This document shows, piece by piece, positions 27,961 through 36,030 of a stretch of 64,000 nucleotides of DNA. The stretch is from positions 806,001 through 870,000 of the forward strand of contig NZ_CP077970.1 of NCBI RefSeq assembly GCF_024758505.1, read 5' to 3'. Numbering within the stretch: position 1 is the first letter of the stretch; each line of letters starts with the position of its first letter. The position numbers were made by a program, and so were the translations under genes. The notes beneath the pieces are model-generated. The model was not told the origin of the DNA and searched no databases. It worked only from the letters and a program-made list of their open reading frames with translations. Origin of the DNA: Bradyrhizobium arachidis. Its GTDB lineage: Bacteria; Pseudomonadota; Alphaproteobacteria; Rhizobiales; Xanthobacteraceae.

Positions 27961-29067
27961 GTGACTTTCAAGGTTGCCGCCGACGCCAATGGTATCCTGC
28001 CCGACCGCATGATCGCGGCGATGGCGGAGGACGGCCTGATCCTGCCCGCCTACGACTTCGTCGAAAGCCAGATCCAGCCGGCAAGTCTGGATTTGCGGCT
28101 CGGCGACATCGCCTATCGCGTGCGCGCGAGCTTTTTGCCTGGCCCCGGCGCGACGGTCGCCGAGCGCATCGACGAGTTGAAGCTGCACGAGTTCAGCCTC
28201 GCCGACGGCGCGGTGCTGGAGACCAACTGCGTCTACATCGTGCCGCTGCTGGAGAGCCTCGCGCTGCCGCCGGAGATCGTCGCGGCCGCGAACCCGAAAA
28301 GCTCGACCGGCCGCCTCGACGTTTTCACCCGCGTGATCGCCGACGGCACCCGCCGCTTCGACATGATCGGCGCCGGCTATCACGGCCCGCTCTATGCCGA
28401 GATCAGCCCAAAGACCTTTCCGGTGCTGGTGCGCGAAGGCTCGCGCCTGTCGCAGGTGCGCTTCCGCACCGGCGATGCCATCCTCAACATCGACGACCTC
28501 GATGCGCTGCATGCGGCCGAGCGCCTCGTCGATGTCGACGATGCCGATCTCACCGGCGGCGTCGCCGTCTCCGTCGATCTCTCGGGCGAGAAGGGCTCAG
28601 GCTTCGTCGGCTATCGCGCCAAGCGCCACACCGGCGTGGTCGATGTCGATCGCCGCGCGGGTTATGCCATCGAGGACTTTTGGGAGCCGATTGCGGCGCG
28701 CACCGACGGCAGCCTGATCCTCGATCCCGGCGAGTTCTATATTCTCGCCTCCAAGGAAGCGGTGCAGGTGCCGCCGGACTACGCCGCCGAGATGGTGCCG
28801 TTCGACCCCCTGGTCGGCGAATTCCGCGTGCACTATGCCGGCTTCTTCGATCCCGGCTTTGGCTATGCCGGCGCGGGCGGGCAAGGCGCGCGCGCCGTGC
28901 TGGAGGTGCGCTCGCGCGAGGTGCCGTTCATCCTCGAGCACGGCCAGATCGTCGGCCGCCTCGTCTACGAAAAGATGCTCGCCCGCCCCGACGCCATGTA
29001 CGGCCAGCGCATCGGCTCGAACTATCAGGCGCAGGGCCTCAAATTATCGAAGCATTTTCGCGTTTAG
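27961..29067 (+). CDS. dcd: 2'-deoxycytidine 5'-triphosphate deaminase, long form
   Basis: Predicted nucleotide enzyme of 368 residues, converting dCTP to dUTP. The first half contains QIQPASLDLRLG and NPKSSTGRLDVFTRVIADG, the dUTPase/Dcd trimer motifs; the second half repeats the fold in weaker form (DPGEFYILASKE, GFFDPGFGY, GQIVGRLVYEKM). This double-length form is about twice the size of E. coli Dcd and is known in Rhizobiales. GTG 27961 is chosen because AAGGAG lies 10 bp before it; GTG 27919 is an alternative. Confidence 0.85.
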   Translation: MTFKVAADANGILPDRMIAAMAEDGLILPAYDFVESQIQPASLDLRLGDIAYRVRASFLPGPGATVAERIDELKLHEFSLADGAVLETNCVYIVPLLESLALPPEIVAAANPKSSTGRLDVFTRVIADGTRRFDMIGAGYHGPLYAEISPKTFPVLVREGSRLSQVRFRTGDAILNIDDLDALHAAERLVDVDDADLTGGVAVSVDLSGEKGSGFVGYRAKRHTGVVDVDRRAGYAIEDFWEPIAARTDGSLILDPGEFYILASKEAVQVPPDYAAEMVPFDPLVGEFRVHYAGFFDPGFGYAGAGGQGARAVLEVRSREVPFILEHGQIVGRLVYEKMLARPDAMYGQRIGSNYQAQGLKLSKHFRV

Positions 29068-29080
29068 CGATTTGCGGTAG

Positions 29081-29149
29081 CCCGGATCAGCGAAGCGACC
29101 TCCGGGAATCTCGCGCAGCAATCCCGGATGTCGCTTCGCTCATCCGGGG
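29081..29149. repeat. Inverted repeat between dcd and PAS gene
   Basis: CCCGGATCAGCGAAGCGACC on the left matches the complement of GTCGCTTCGCTCATCCGGG on the right. Another Bradyrhizobium-style intergenic palindrome, different in sequence from families A-D. Confidence 0.7.
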
Positions 29150-29194
29150 GCCCGTTACCCCATCTACGCCTGCAACTCTCCGCAAGGAGGCAAG

Positions 29195-29612
29195 ATGACT
29201 AATCAACCCGATCTCGACGCCAGAATCCTCGACGACGTCGCCGACGCGCTGATCTATTCGGACCGCTCCGGCAACATCCTGCGCTGGAATCGCGCATCCA
29301 CCACGTTGTTCGGCTTCACGGCTGAGGACGCACTCGGGCAAAATCTCGATCTGATCATCCCGGAGCATTTGCCGCACTGGAAGGGATTTGAGGCCGCACT
29401 CGCGAGCGGCAACATGAAGCTCGCAGGGAAGCCGACGCTGGACCCGCGCGCTGCACAAAAGCGGGACAAAACTCTACATCGAAATGACGTTTGCACTGGT
29501 GCGCGATGCCGAAGGCCATGTGCAGGGATCGGTGGCGATGGCGCGCGACGTCACCGAGCGCGTCGAGCGCGAACGCGCGGCAAGCGCAGCCTCTGCGCCG
29601 AAAACTTCGTGA
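29195..29612 (+). pseudogene. PAS-domain sensor protein, frameshifted
   Basis: The first 80 or so codons encode a PAS fold (LDDVADALIYSDRSGNILRWNRA, LFGFTAEDALGQNLDLIIPE). The frame then breaks near 29441. Removing one G there restores TLTRALHKSG and continues through KLYIEMTFALVRDAEG and VAMARDVTERVERERA to a stop at 29610-29612, giving about 138 residues, the length of stand-alone PAS proteins. Unshifted, the frame runs to 29683 as low-similarity Arg/Ala-rich sequence. Either a recent inactivation or a base-calling error. The intact protein would bind a small ligand or haem; no output domain. Confidence 0.8.
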
Positions 29613-29716
29613 AGCGGAATTGCCCCGCCGCCGTGCAGGGCGCCCTGCATGCGCGTCAGGTTGCCTGCCACTGGAGGCAGTGACACACTCGATCGAAACG
29701 ACGATCGGGAGCGAAC

Positions 29717-30766
29717 ATGACCGCCGCAGACCCCGCGCAAGAGGCGCAATGGAAACGCTGGCGCAGCGTGGCCGATCTTTACCATGCCTACTTTACAGGC
29801 CTCATCCTCACCGCCGTCACGCGGCGCGGCACGGCTGACGCTGCCGAGTTCGTCTTCCGCGTGTTTCGCCGCCAGCAGCAGGAGCGCTTTCTGCCGGGGC
29901 TCGAGAAGCTCGGCCTCAGTCATTTGCCGCCTGCGGTCGCCGCCGCGCAGTATCACTATCTCTCCAACTGGATCGGCGGCGTGCATGTCGAATACATGTA
30001 TGAGAGCGACCGCAAGGCCTGGATCCGCTATCCGCCGCCGCGCTGGATCTGGAAGGGCACCGCGATCTGCGGCGTGCCGGGCGAGGTCTCGCGCGCGATG
30101 CTGCGCGGCTGGCACGCCAATAACGGCGTGGCGCTGCGCGATCTCCGGCTCGGTTTCGTCTGCACCAAGCAGAGCGTCGATGGCCAGGACGGTCTCGAAG
30201 GCTACTACTACGAATATGATCACCCGCTCGAGCTCGACCAGCGCCTGGTCTTTGCGCGGCACCTCGAAGCCCCATTGTTCGATCCGAAGACCGCGCCCGC
30301 ACTGCCGGTGTCGAGCTGGCCAAAACCGCGGCTGGAAAAGGCCTATCGCAACTACGCCATGGAATATGTCCGCACGGCCGCGCCCGTGATGGTGCAGCTG
30401 TTCGGCCCGGAGGATGCCGGCTATCTCCTGCATCTCACCGGCAAACTCATCGGCATGCAGTATTTTGATGAAGTCGCCGCAGCGCTGTCGGCGAGCCGCG
30501 GCGGCGCGAAGGAGTTTGCGTCGTTCCTTACCGCTCTCTTCGCCGCGCAGGACGATGCCGCCGAGGTCGCGGCCTCCGAAGGTGCGTTCGAAATCCGCCA
30601 GCAGAGCTGGAAGCTGATGGACGACGTCCCGGATTATCACCGTGCCTGCGCAAGAGTGCTGGAGGGCTTGTTCGAGGGACTGGCTGCGGGATGCGGGAGG
30701 CATATCGGCGTCGCGATGAAACCGGCTAGCGGCGGCCGTCCGCCGCTGGTGTGGACCATCGGTTAG
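29717..30766 (+). CDS. Conserved hypothetical protein
   Basis: A soluble protein of 349 residues without signal peptide or membrane segments. Notable features are a Tyr/Trp-rich central stretch (WIGGVHVEYMYES, YPPPRWIWKG, YYYEYDHPLELDQRLVFARH) and helical C-terminal part with ALSASRGGAKEFASFL. I cannot assign a family with confidence; a distant likeness to the L-2-amino-thiazoline-4-carboxylate hydrolase group is possible. It is preceded by the broken PAS gene by about 100 bp and has its own ATG. Confidence 0.7.
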   Translation: MTAADPAQEAQWKRWRSVADLYHAYFTGLILTAVTRRGTADAAEFVFRVFRRQQQERFLPGLEKLGLSHLPPAVAAAQYHYLSNWIGGVHVEYMYESDRKAWIRYPPPRWIWKGTAICGVPGEVSRAMLRGWHANNGVALRDLRLGFVCTKQSVDGQDGLEGYYYEYDHPLELDQRLVFARHLEAPLFDPKTAPALPVSSWPKPRLEKAYRNYAMEYVRTAAPVMVQLFGPEDAGYLLHLTGKLIGMQYFDEVAAALSASRGGAKEFASFLTALFAAQDDAAEVAASEGAFEIRQQSWKLMDDVPDYHRACARVLEGLFEGLAAGCGRHIGVAMKPASGGRPPLVWTIG

Positions 30767-30808
30767 CAAGGAATGGAGCTGCGGCTCTTGCCTCCCGTGC
30801 TTCCACAC

Positions 30809-30874
30809 CGTCATGGCCGGGCTTGTCCCGGCCATCCACGACCTTTCGTGCCGCGCGAAGAACGTGGATGCGAC
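30809..30874. repeat. Dispersed repeat, family D copy 1
   Basis: CCGTCATGGCCGGGCTTGTCC starts a stretch that continues through a hairpin and ends near AAGAACGTGGATG. A complementary copy is found at 60118-60240. Located in the 299-bp gap before the MATE gene, which otherwise shows only its likely promoter. Confidence 0.8.
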
Positions 30875-31065
30875 GAGCTCGTGAGGAAGCCGCATTCCGC
30901 CTACTGAAATGTCCTGCCGCAGGTCCCCATTGCGTGCGGCGCAGGTGGAATCGGCTGGTGCCGTGCTAACAAGGGGTCGGCCGCGCCTTTTGCGCGAAAC
31001 AATTAATTGGCACACGCTTTCATTGCCTCCGCCTTCATGGCGGCATTTCGTGCCCGGGAGAAGAA

Positions 31066-32514
31066 ATGTCCGACGTCGGCGTCGCCGAGATTCCAGTCGA
31101 TGAGGAGGAGCGTCCGGTGCCGCCGCAACCGCAGCCGGTGAAAAGCAGGCTGCTCGACGGGCCGATTTTGCGCACGCTGTTGAGCCTCGCCTGGCCGAAC
31201 GTGATCGGCCTCTCCGCTGGCACCTGCGTGGTGATCGCAGAAACCTCCTATATCGGCCGGCTCGGCGTCGAGGCGCTGGCGGCGATGGCGCTGGTCTTCC
31301 CCTGCGTGATCCTGATGATGACGATGTCCGGCGGCGCCATGGGTGGCGCGGTGGCGTCCGCAATCGCGCGCGCGCTCGGCGCCGGCGATCGCGATCGCGC
31401 CGGCACGCTTGCCTCGCATGCGCTTCTGATCGGAATCATGTTCGGCCTCGTCTTCATGCTGGGGATGCTGATTTTTGGGCCGACCGTGCTCGAGATGCTC
31501 GGGGGCCGCGGCGATGTGCTGACGCATGCGATCGCCTATACGCAGGTGTTCTTCGGCGGCGCCGTGCTGCCCTGGTTGCTCAACACCATGGCCGGCGTGC
31601 TGCGTGGCACCGGCAACATGAAGCTGCCCTCGTTGCTGATGCTCAATTCTGCGGCGTGCCAGATCATCCTCGGCGGCACACTCGGCCTCGGCCTCGGGCC
31701 CGTCCCGCAATTCGGCATGCGCGGCGTCGCGGCCGGTGCGCTGATTGCCTACACGCTCAATATCGGAGTGATGGGCTGGTACCTGTTCTCCGGCCGCGCG
31801 CGAGTGGTACCGAAGCTGCTCGGGCTGCGCGTGCAATGGGCGATGTTCTTCGACATTTTGAAGGTCGGCGCCATCGCCTGCTTCTCGCCGCTGCAATCGG
31901 TGCTGACGATTTCGATCCTCACCCACATGCTGGCCAAATTCGGAACGGCGATTTTGGCGGGCTATGGCATCGGCGCGCGGCTCGAGTTTTTGCTGACCTC
32001 GATCGCCTTCTCGATCGGCATCGCCTCGGTGCCGATGATCGGCATGGCGATCGGCGCGAACAGGATTGCCCGCGCCCGCCGCATTGCGTGGACTGCCGGC
32101 ATTGCCGCCTTCTTCGCCCTCGGCGCGCCTGCCTGCCTCGTTGCGATCTTCCCCGATCTCTGGGTCAACATCTTCACGGACAACGCGACCGTGCGCGCGG
32201 CGAGCCACCAATATCTCTCGACCGTCGCGCCGTTCTACTCATTCTTCGGTCTTGCCACCGCGATGTACTTCTCCTCGCAAGGTGCAGCCAAGGTGCTGGG
32301 CCCTGTGTTGGCGCAGACCGCGCGGCTCATCTACATCTCAGTGTGCGGCTGGTTTCTGTCGACGCATGCGGCGACCGCGCAAAGCTTCTTCTGGCTCGCG
32401 GCGAGCTCGATGGTGGTGCTCGGCGTGCTCTCCTGCTCCAGCGTGGTGCTGACGCGCTGGGGACCGCGCGACGCCAAGCCGGAAATCCGGCCGGCGTTGT
32501 CGGCGGCCGACTAA
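31066..32514 (+). CDS. MATE-family multidrug efflux transporter
   Basis: Cation-coupled inner-membrane exporter of 482 residues with twelve hydrophobic segments in two homologous halves. The N-terminal LAWPNVIGLSAGTC with ETSYIGRLG matches the first MATE repeat, and VLRGTGNMKLPSL closes the first half. A Pro/Glu-rich tail of about 28 residues precedes the first segment. Substrate unknown. Single gene; followed directly by a GATCCGGAAAAGTG repeat. Confidence 0.9.
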   Translation: MSDVGVAEIPVDEEERPVPPQPQPVKSRLLDGPILRTLLSLAWPNVIGLSAGTCVVIAETSYIGRLGVEALAAMALVFPCVILMMTMSGGAMGGAVASAIARALGAGDRDRAGTLASHALLIGIMFGLVFMLGMLIFGPTVLEMLGGRGDVLTHAIAYTQVFFGGAVLPWLLNTMAGVLRGTGNMKLPSLLMLNSAACQIILGGTLGLGLGPVPQFGMRGVAAGALIAYTLNIGVMGWYLFSGRARVVPKLLGLRVQWAMFFDILKVGAIACFSPLQSVLTISILTHMLAKFGTAILAGYGIGARLEFLLTSIAFSIGIASVPMIGMAIGANRIARARRIAWTAGIAAFFALGAPACLVAIFPDLWVNIFTDNATVRAASHQYLSTVAPFYSFFGLATAMYFSSQGAAKVLGPVLAQTARLIYISVCGWFLSTHAATAQSFFWLAASSMVVLGVLSCSSVVLTRWGPRDAKPEIRPALSAAD

Positions 32515-32515
32515 C

Positions 32516-32601
32516 GCATGATCCGGAAAAGTGTGCAGCGGTTTTCCGAGAAGATCATGCGCAAACAAAGAAGCTAAAGCGCGATGACAATCGCGCTTTA
32601 G
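32516..32601. repeat. GATCCGGAAAAGTG repeat, family B copy 1
   Basis: Composite element: GCATGATCC...GGAAAAGTGTGCAGCGG..., closed by GATCATGC near 32560, then a second hairpin AAAGCGCGAT...ATCGCGCTTTA at about 32575-32600. The TAA stop of the minus-strand Gly/Met-rich gene (32598-32600) falls inside this hairpin. Two other copies lie at 33170 and 35047. Confidence 0.85.
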
Positions 32602-33089
32602 CGATGCCTGCGGTGGCGGCGGTGGCCGCCGCCGACATTCGCCATCCGCATCAGTTGCGGGATCATGCTCATCATCTCGCCGCCGCCGGCGCCGCCGAGC
32701 ATGCCCATGATATCGCCGCCGCCCATGCCCATGCCTGATGGCATGTAGCCGCCATAGCCGCCGCCACCGAGGCCGGCGCCGCCAAATCCGCCGCCGCCCA
32801 TCATGCCGCCGAAGCCACCACCGCCCATCATGCCGCCAAATCCGCCGCCGCCATTCTCCATCATGCCGGACATCATCGGGCCCATGGTCTGCATCAGCAT
32901 GGCGAAGCGGCGCTTGCCCATCTTGGCCTTCATCATCTCCAGCATCGGCGCCATCTGGGTCATCATGTCGCCGCCACCGGCGCCACCACCACCGAAGCCG
33001 GCGAACTGCGCGTTGGCCGGCACGCTCGTCATCGAATACAGCAGCAGCACGGCGGCTGCCTGGCAGATCACCTTGTCCGCACCTCGCAT
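32598..33089 (-). CDS. Exported Gly/Met-rich low-complexity protein
   Basis: A 163-residue protein from the ATG at 33089, with a signal peptide ending near PANAQ. The mature part is built of repeated GGGGFGGMMGG-type units interrupted by a helical Met-rich segment (MMTQMAPMLEMMKAKMGKRRFAMLMQTMG) and ends in a His/Arg tail (HRRHRRHR). Family unknown. Met clusters could bind copper, and the His-rich end could bind metal, but this is inference. Both flanks carry family B repeats. Confidence 0.7.
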   Translation of the reverse strand: MRGADKVICQAAAVLLLYSMTSVPANAQFAGFGGGGAGGGDMMTQMAPMLEMMKAKMGKRRFAMLMQTMGPMMSGMMENGGGGFGGMMGGGGFGGMMGGGGFGGAGLGGGGYGGYMPSGMGMGGGDIMGMLGGAGGGEMMSMIPQLMRMANVGGGHRRHRRHR

Positions 33090-33169
33090 AGCTCGCTCCT
33101 TTGGCTTGCTCACATGCAGCCATGGTTAGGGCGGGCGAGGGGAGGGCTCTGTGAGAAAACTCACAGAGC

Positions 33170-33241
33170 GCATGATCCGGAAAAGTGTGCAGCGGTTTTC
33201 CCTCGCGACAAACGCGGAACGCGTTTGCGCGGAGATCATGC
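33170..33241. repeat. GATCCGGAAAAGTG repeat, family B copy 2
   Basis: GCATGATCCGGAAAAGTGTG start and GATCATGC end as in copy 1, with a longer centre containing AACGCG/CGCGTT arms. Just beyond it, a degenerate hairpin TAAAGTGCGC...GTTAG carries the stop codon of the next minus-strand gene. Confidence 0.85.
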
Positions 33242-33258
33242 GCCAATAAAGTGCGCTG

Positions 33259-33660
33259 TTAGCTCGCAGCCGGCGGAAACGCCTTGTGCATGGCAATCAC
33301 CGCTTCCTTTGTCTGGCCCTCGACGTAAGGCGCGAGTTCGTTCGGCAGCATGTCGATGGTCCACAGCAGTCGGCATTTTGTCTCGCCTTCGGCGATCACC
33401 TGCACGGACGCGCTGTAGTGCTTCAGTCGCTCGTTGTTTATGGCGTAGACGAGCCGCTGGCGCGCGTCGTCGCAACTGACGAGTGCCTCGCGCGCCACCG
33501 CGCCGTTGGCGAAGGTGACGATGCGCGCATCGCTGTCGAGCTGGCAGTCGGTGACGAATCCCGGCACCAGCCGCGTCGGCAAGGCACCGAAATCGCGCAC
33601 CGCATCCCACACGTCGCGCGCGGGAGCGTTGAGGAGGACGTCGTTGTGGATGGAGGCCAT
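33259..33660 (-). CDS. SRPBCC-family protein
   Basis: Polyketide cyclase/START-like helix-grip protein of 133 residues. The N-terminal IHNDVLLNAPARDVWDAVRDFG, the LVPGFVTDC turn, and the C-terminal helix following TKEAVIAMHKAF match the family pattern. Likely binds a hydrophobic ligand; the ligand is unknown. No close operon partner. Confidence 0.82.
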   Translation of the reverse strand: MASIHNDVLLNAPARDVWDAVRDFGALPTRLVPGFVTDCQLDSDARIVTFANGAVAREALVSCDDARQRLVYAINNERLKHYSASVQVIAEGETKCRLLWTIDMLPNELAPYVEGQTKEAVIAMHKAFPPAAS

Positions 33661-33681
33661 GAGAGATCCCTATGAGATGGA

Positions 33682-33760
33682 GTCATTCCGGGGCTCGCGA
33701 AGCGAGAACCCGGAATCTCGAGATTCCGGGTTCGGTCCTTCGGACCGCCCCGGAATGACG
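33682..33760. repeat. Inverted repeat upstream of SRPBCC gene
   Basis: GTCATTCCGGGGC (33682) and its complement GCCCCGGAATGAC (to 33760) enclose a second palindrome, CCCGGAATCTCGAGATTCCGGG. Typical intergenic palindrome of this genome, unlike families A-D. Confidence 0.75.
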
Positions 33761-33777
33761 GAGTCAAAAGCTCAAGC

Positions 33778-34137
33778 TCACGTGCACACCGCCTCGACAT
33801 TATTGCCGTCAGGATCGATCAGGAATGCTGCGTAATAGGTCGGGCTGTAATCCTTGCGCGGACCGGCGCCGCCATTGTCCCTTCCGCCGCTCTTTAGCCC
33901 CTCGCTGTGAAATTTCTTCACGGCGTCATGGTCCTTGGCGCGGAAGGCGACATGGGCGCCGTCGGCCTTGCGGCCCTTGTTGAGATGCAGCCACAGCGCC
34001 GGCTCGCCCTTGGGGCCAAAACCGGCATAACCGTCGCCGCTGGTGCAGAGCACGAAGCCGAGCGGCGCAAGCACCGCGGTGTAGAAGCGCGTGCTGGCGT
34101 CGAGATCGGCAACGCGAATTCCGATGTGATCGTACAT
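33778..34137 (-). CDS. VOC-family (glyoxalase/bleomycin-resistance-like) protein
   Basis: Small metalloenzyme-fold protein of 119 residues from the ATG at 34137. It begins MYDHIGIRVADLDASTRFYTAVLAPLG, with a metal-type His in the first strand, and ends AAFLIDPDGNNVEAVC with the second-half Glu, so a metal site is possible. Function of this subgroup is unknown. Transcribed toward the SRPBCC gene. Confidence 0.85.
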   Translation of the reverse strand: MYDHIGIRVADLDASTRFYTAVLAPLGFVLCTSGDGYAGFGPKGEPALWLHLNKGRKADGAHVAFRAKDHDAVKKFHSEGLKSGGRDNGGAGPRKDYSPTYYAAFLIDPDGNNVEAVCT

Positions 34138-34193
34138 GATCGTCTCCATTTGCAAATCGCGCCGGTTGCGGCGCGAGCCGGAGACGACGCTAC

Positions 34194-35033
34194 TCAGTTG
34201 CAGATAAGCTGCTCTTGGAGAATCTTGCGCTCGCCCTTGGCGGCCTGGCGGAACTTCGAAGGCGACACGCCGGCGGCGCGATGGAAGGTGCGGACGAAGT
34301 TGGAGAGATCGCCAAAACCGACGTCATAGGCGACATCGGTGACCGCGATGTCATCATCTGTCAGCAGGCGTGCCGCATGCCGCAGTCGCGAGCGCACGAG
34401 ATATTGATGCGGGGTGACGCCGAGCACGCCGGAGAACAGCCGCAGGAAATGGAACGGGCTGAGGCCCGCCTGCCGCGCGGCCTCCTCGAGGTCGATCTCG
34501 TGGCTGGAATTGTCGTCGATCCACAGCGCCGTCTCGACCGCGCGGCGGCGATCGCGCGCCGTTGGCGCGGCCTGCTTGCGCGGCTTGCCGGAAACGACCT
34601 CGGCAAAACGGCTGGCAAAAATCTGGCCGATCTCGTCGAGGCCGAGATCGCTGTTGCCATCTGCTGCCGTCTGGGCCAGCTCGCCCAGCACCATCAGTTC
34701 CGGCAGCGGCGGCGTCGCGACGACCTGCCAGGTCTCGCGGCGCGCGCCGACGGCATCGACCAGGTCTTCGCTGAGGAAGAAGGACAGGCACTCGTCGCCG
34801 GCCACGTGCTCATGCGTGCAGGTGTATTCGTCGCCGGGGTAGCCGACCAGCACGGAACCGGCCACCAGCTCGAAGAATTTTCCGCGGCAATGACAGCCAA
34901 AACTGCCCGCGCGCACATAGGCGATCGAGTGCCCGTTGCGGCATTCGGCGAACGGCGCGTCGCCCGGTCCCGCATCGCAGCGAAACCGCGACACCGTCAT
35001 CGAAGGCGTCGTCAGCAGGGTGGTTGCTTCCAT
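34194..35033 (-). CDS. AraC-family transcriptional regulator
   Basis: A 279-residue regulator. The N-terminal part is cupin-like and contains several Cys (CRNGHS, FGCHC), and the C-terminal 100 residues hold two helix-turn-helix motifs, the first with [19 protein letters not shown] and the second with [32 protein letters not shown]. Ligand unknown. It lies 56 bp upstream of the VOC gene on the same strand and may control it or be co-transcribed. Confidence 0.88.
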   Translation of the reverse strand: MEATTLLTTPSMTVSRFRCDAGPGDAPFAECRNGHSIAYVRAGSFGCHCRGKFFELVAGSVLVGYPGDEYTCTHEHVAGDECLSFFLSEDLVDAVGARRETWQVVATPPLPELMVLGELAQTAADGNSDLGLDEIGQIFASRFAEVVSGKPRKQAAPTARDRRRAVETALWIDDNSSHEIDLEEAARQAGLSPFHFLRLFSGVLGVTPHQYLVRSRLRHAARLLTDDDIAVTDVAYDVGFGDLSNFVRTFHRAAGVSPSKFRQAAKGERKILQEQLICN

Positions 35034-35046
35034 CCACCTTATCTAG

Positions 35047-35133
35047 GCATGATCCGGAAAAGTGTGTAGCGGTTTTCCGATAAGATCATGCCCAAAAATT
35101 AGGAACTAAAGCGCGATTCTGATCGCGCTTTAG
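35047..35133. repeat. GATCCGGAAAAGTG repeat, family B copy 3
   Basis: GCATGATCCGGAAAAGTGTG through GATCATGC (35084-35091), then the AAAGCGCGAT...ATCGCGCTTTA hairpin as in copy 1. The TAA stop of the minus-strand ogt gene (35130-35132) lies inside the hairpin. Confidence 0.85.
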
Positions 35134-35705
35134 TTGGCCCGCGGCGGGGCAACGGGCAGCAGCACCTCGAACAAGGTCTTGCTGGCGACCGGATGGGCGC
35201 CCTCGATCGAGAGCAGCCGCCGCTTCGAGATCACCCCGCCATGGGCCGAGATCCGGTCGGCATAATTGCCGGCCTCCAGCACCCGATGGCACGGCACGAT
35301 GATCATGAACGGATTTTTGGCGATCGCCTGCGCCACCGAATGCGAGGCGCCGGAGGCGCCGAGCTGCTTGGCGATCTCGTTATAGGTGCGGGTCTCGCCG
35401 CGCGGAATGGTGCGGGCAAGCTCATAGACGCGGCGGCTGAAGGGAAGCACATCACTGAGGTCGAGACCGACATCGGAAAGATCGGCGAGGTCGCCATGCA
35501 GCACGGCTGCGATGCCCTCGATCGCAAGCTCGGTATCGTCGGGCGGGCGTTGCTCGCGAGCTTCGGGATGCGCCTGATAAATGCGGCGGCGGGTGTCGAT
35601 CTCCCGCGCCTCAGGCAGTTGCACGGCCACCACCCCGGCAGCGCTCCAGACAATGCCGCAGCGGCCTATCGCCGTGTCGAAAATCGAGTAAGCACGCCCC
35701 ACCAT
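35130..35705 (-). CDS. ogt: Methylated-DNA--protein-cysteine methyltransferase
   Basis: Suicide DNA repair protein of 191 residues that transfers alkyl groups from O6-alkylguanine to its own Cys. The active site is IVPCHRV and the helix-turn-helix recognition part is TYNEIAKQLGASGASHSVAQAIAKNP. ATG 35705 is preferred because GAGGCGGGG precedes it; ATG 35753 would add 16 residues. No Ada domain is fused. Confidence 0.9.
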   Translation of the reverse strand: MVGRAYSIFDTAIGRCGIVWSAAGVVAVQLPEAREIDTRRRIYQAHPEAREQRPPDDTELAIEGIAAVLHGDLADLSDVGLDLSDVLPFSRRVYELARTIPRGETRTYNEIAKQLGASGASHSVAQAIAKNPFMIIVPCHRVLEAGNYADRISAHGGVISKRRLLSIEGAHPVASKTLFEVLLPVAPPRAN

Positions 35706-35879
35706 GTGCACGCCCCGCCTCTGTGCACCAATTCCCCCAATGCCTTCGATCATAACACCGCCACAATCCGGCGCACGTGGAATCTTGCCAGGAGGTCAAG
35801 ATGCGTCGCGCCTGTGGCGCCAAAGCGCTTGGCGACCGGCGCCGTCTCGGCTAATCAGGAGCGGCGTGATCACGCGTCC

Positions 35880-35953
35880 GCGGGCGTAGTTCAATGGTAG
35901 AACGGCAGCTTCCCAAGCTGCATACGAGGGTTCGATTCCCTTCGCCCGCTCCA
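35880..35953 (+). tRNA. tRNA-Gly (CCC anticodon)
   Basis: A 74-nt cloverleaf including CCA. The acceptor stem GCGGGCG pairs with CGCCCGC, the anticodon stem GCAGC/GCTGC encloses TTCCCAA (anticodon CCC at 35912-35914), and the T arm is AGGGTTCGATTCCCT. Its 3' 48 bp are the left attachment site of the downstream element, so the gene remains intact after integration. Confidence 0.96.
35906..35953 (+). repeat. attL: tRNA-Gly 3' half
   Basis: The 48 bases from the anticodon stem to the CCA end are repeated exactly at 48712-48759; flanking bases differ on both sides. This marks the left end of the integrated element next to its integrase gene. Confidence 0.95.
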
Positions 35954-36030
35954 CTGCATTCCCAATGGGTTAGCTGGTGATTGGCCAGAGGCCAGTCGGA
36001 AAGTTTTGTCGGCGGTTTTGCAGCTTTTGT

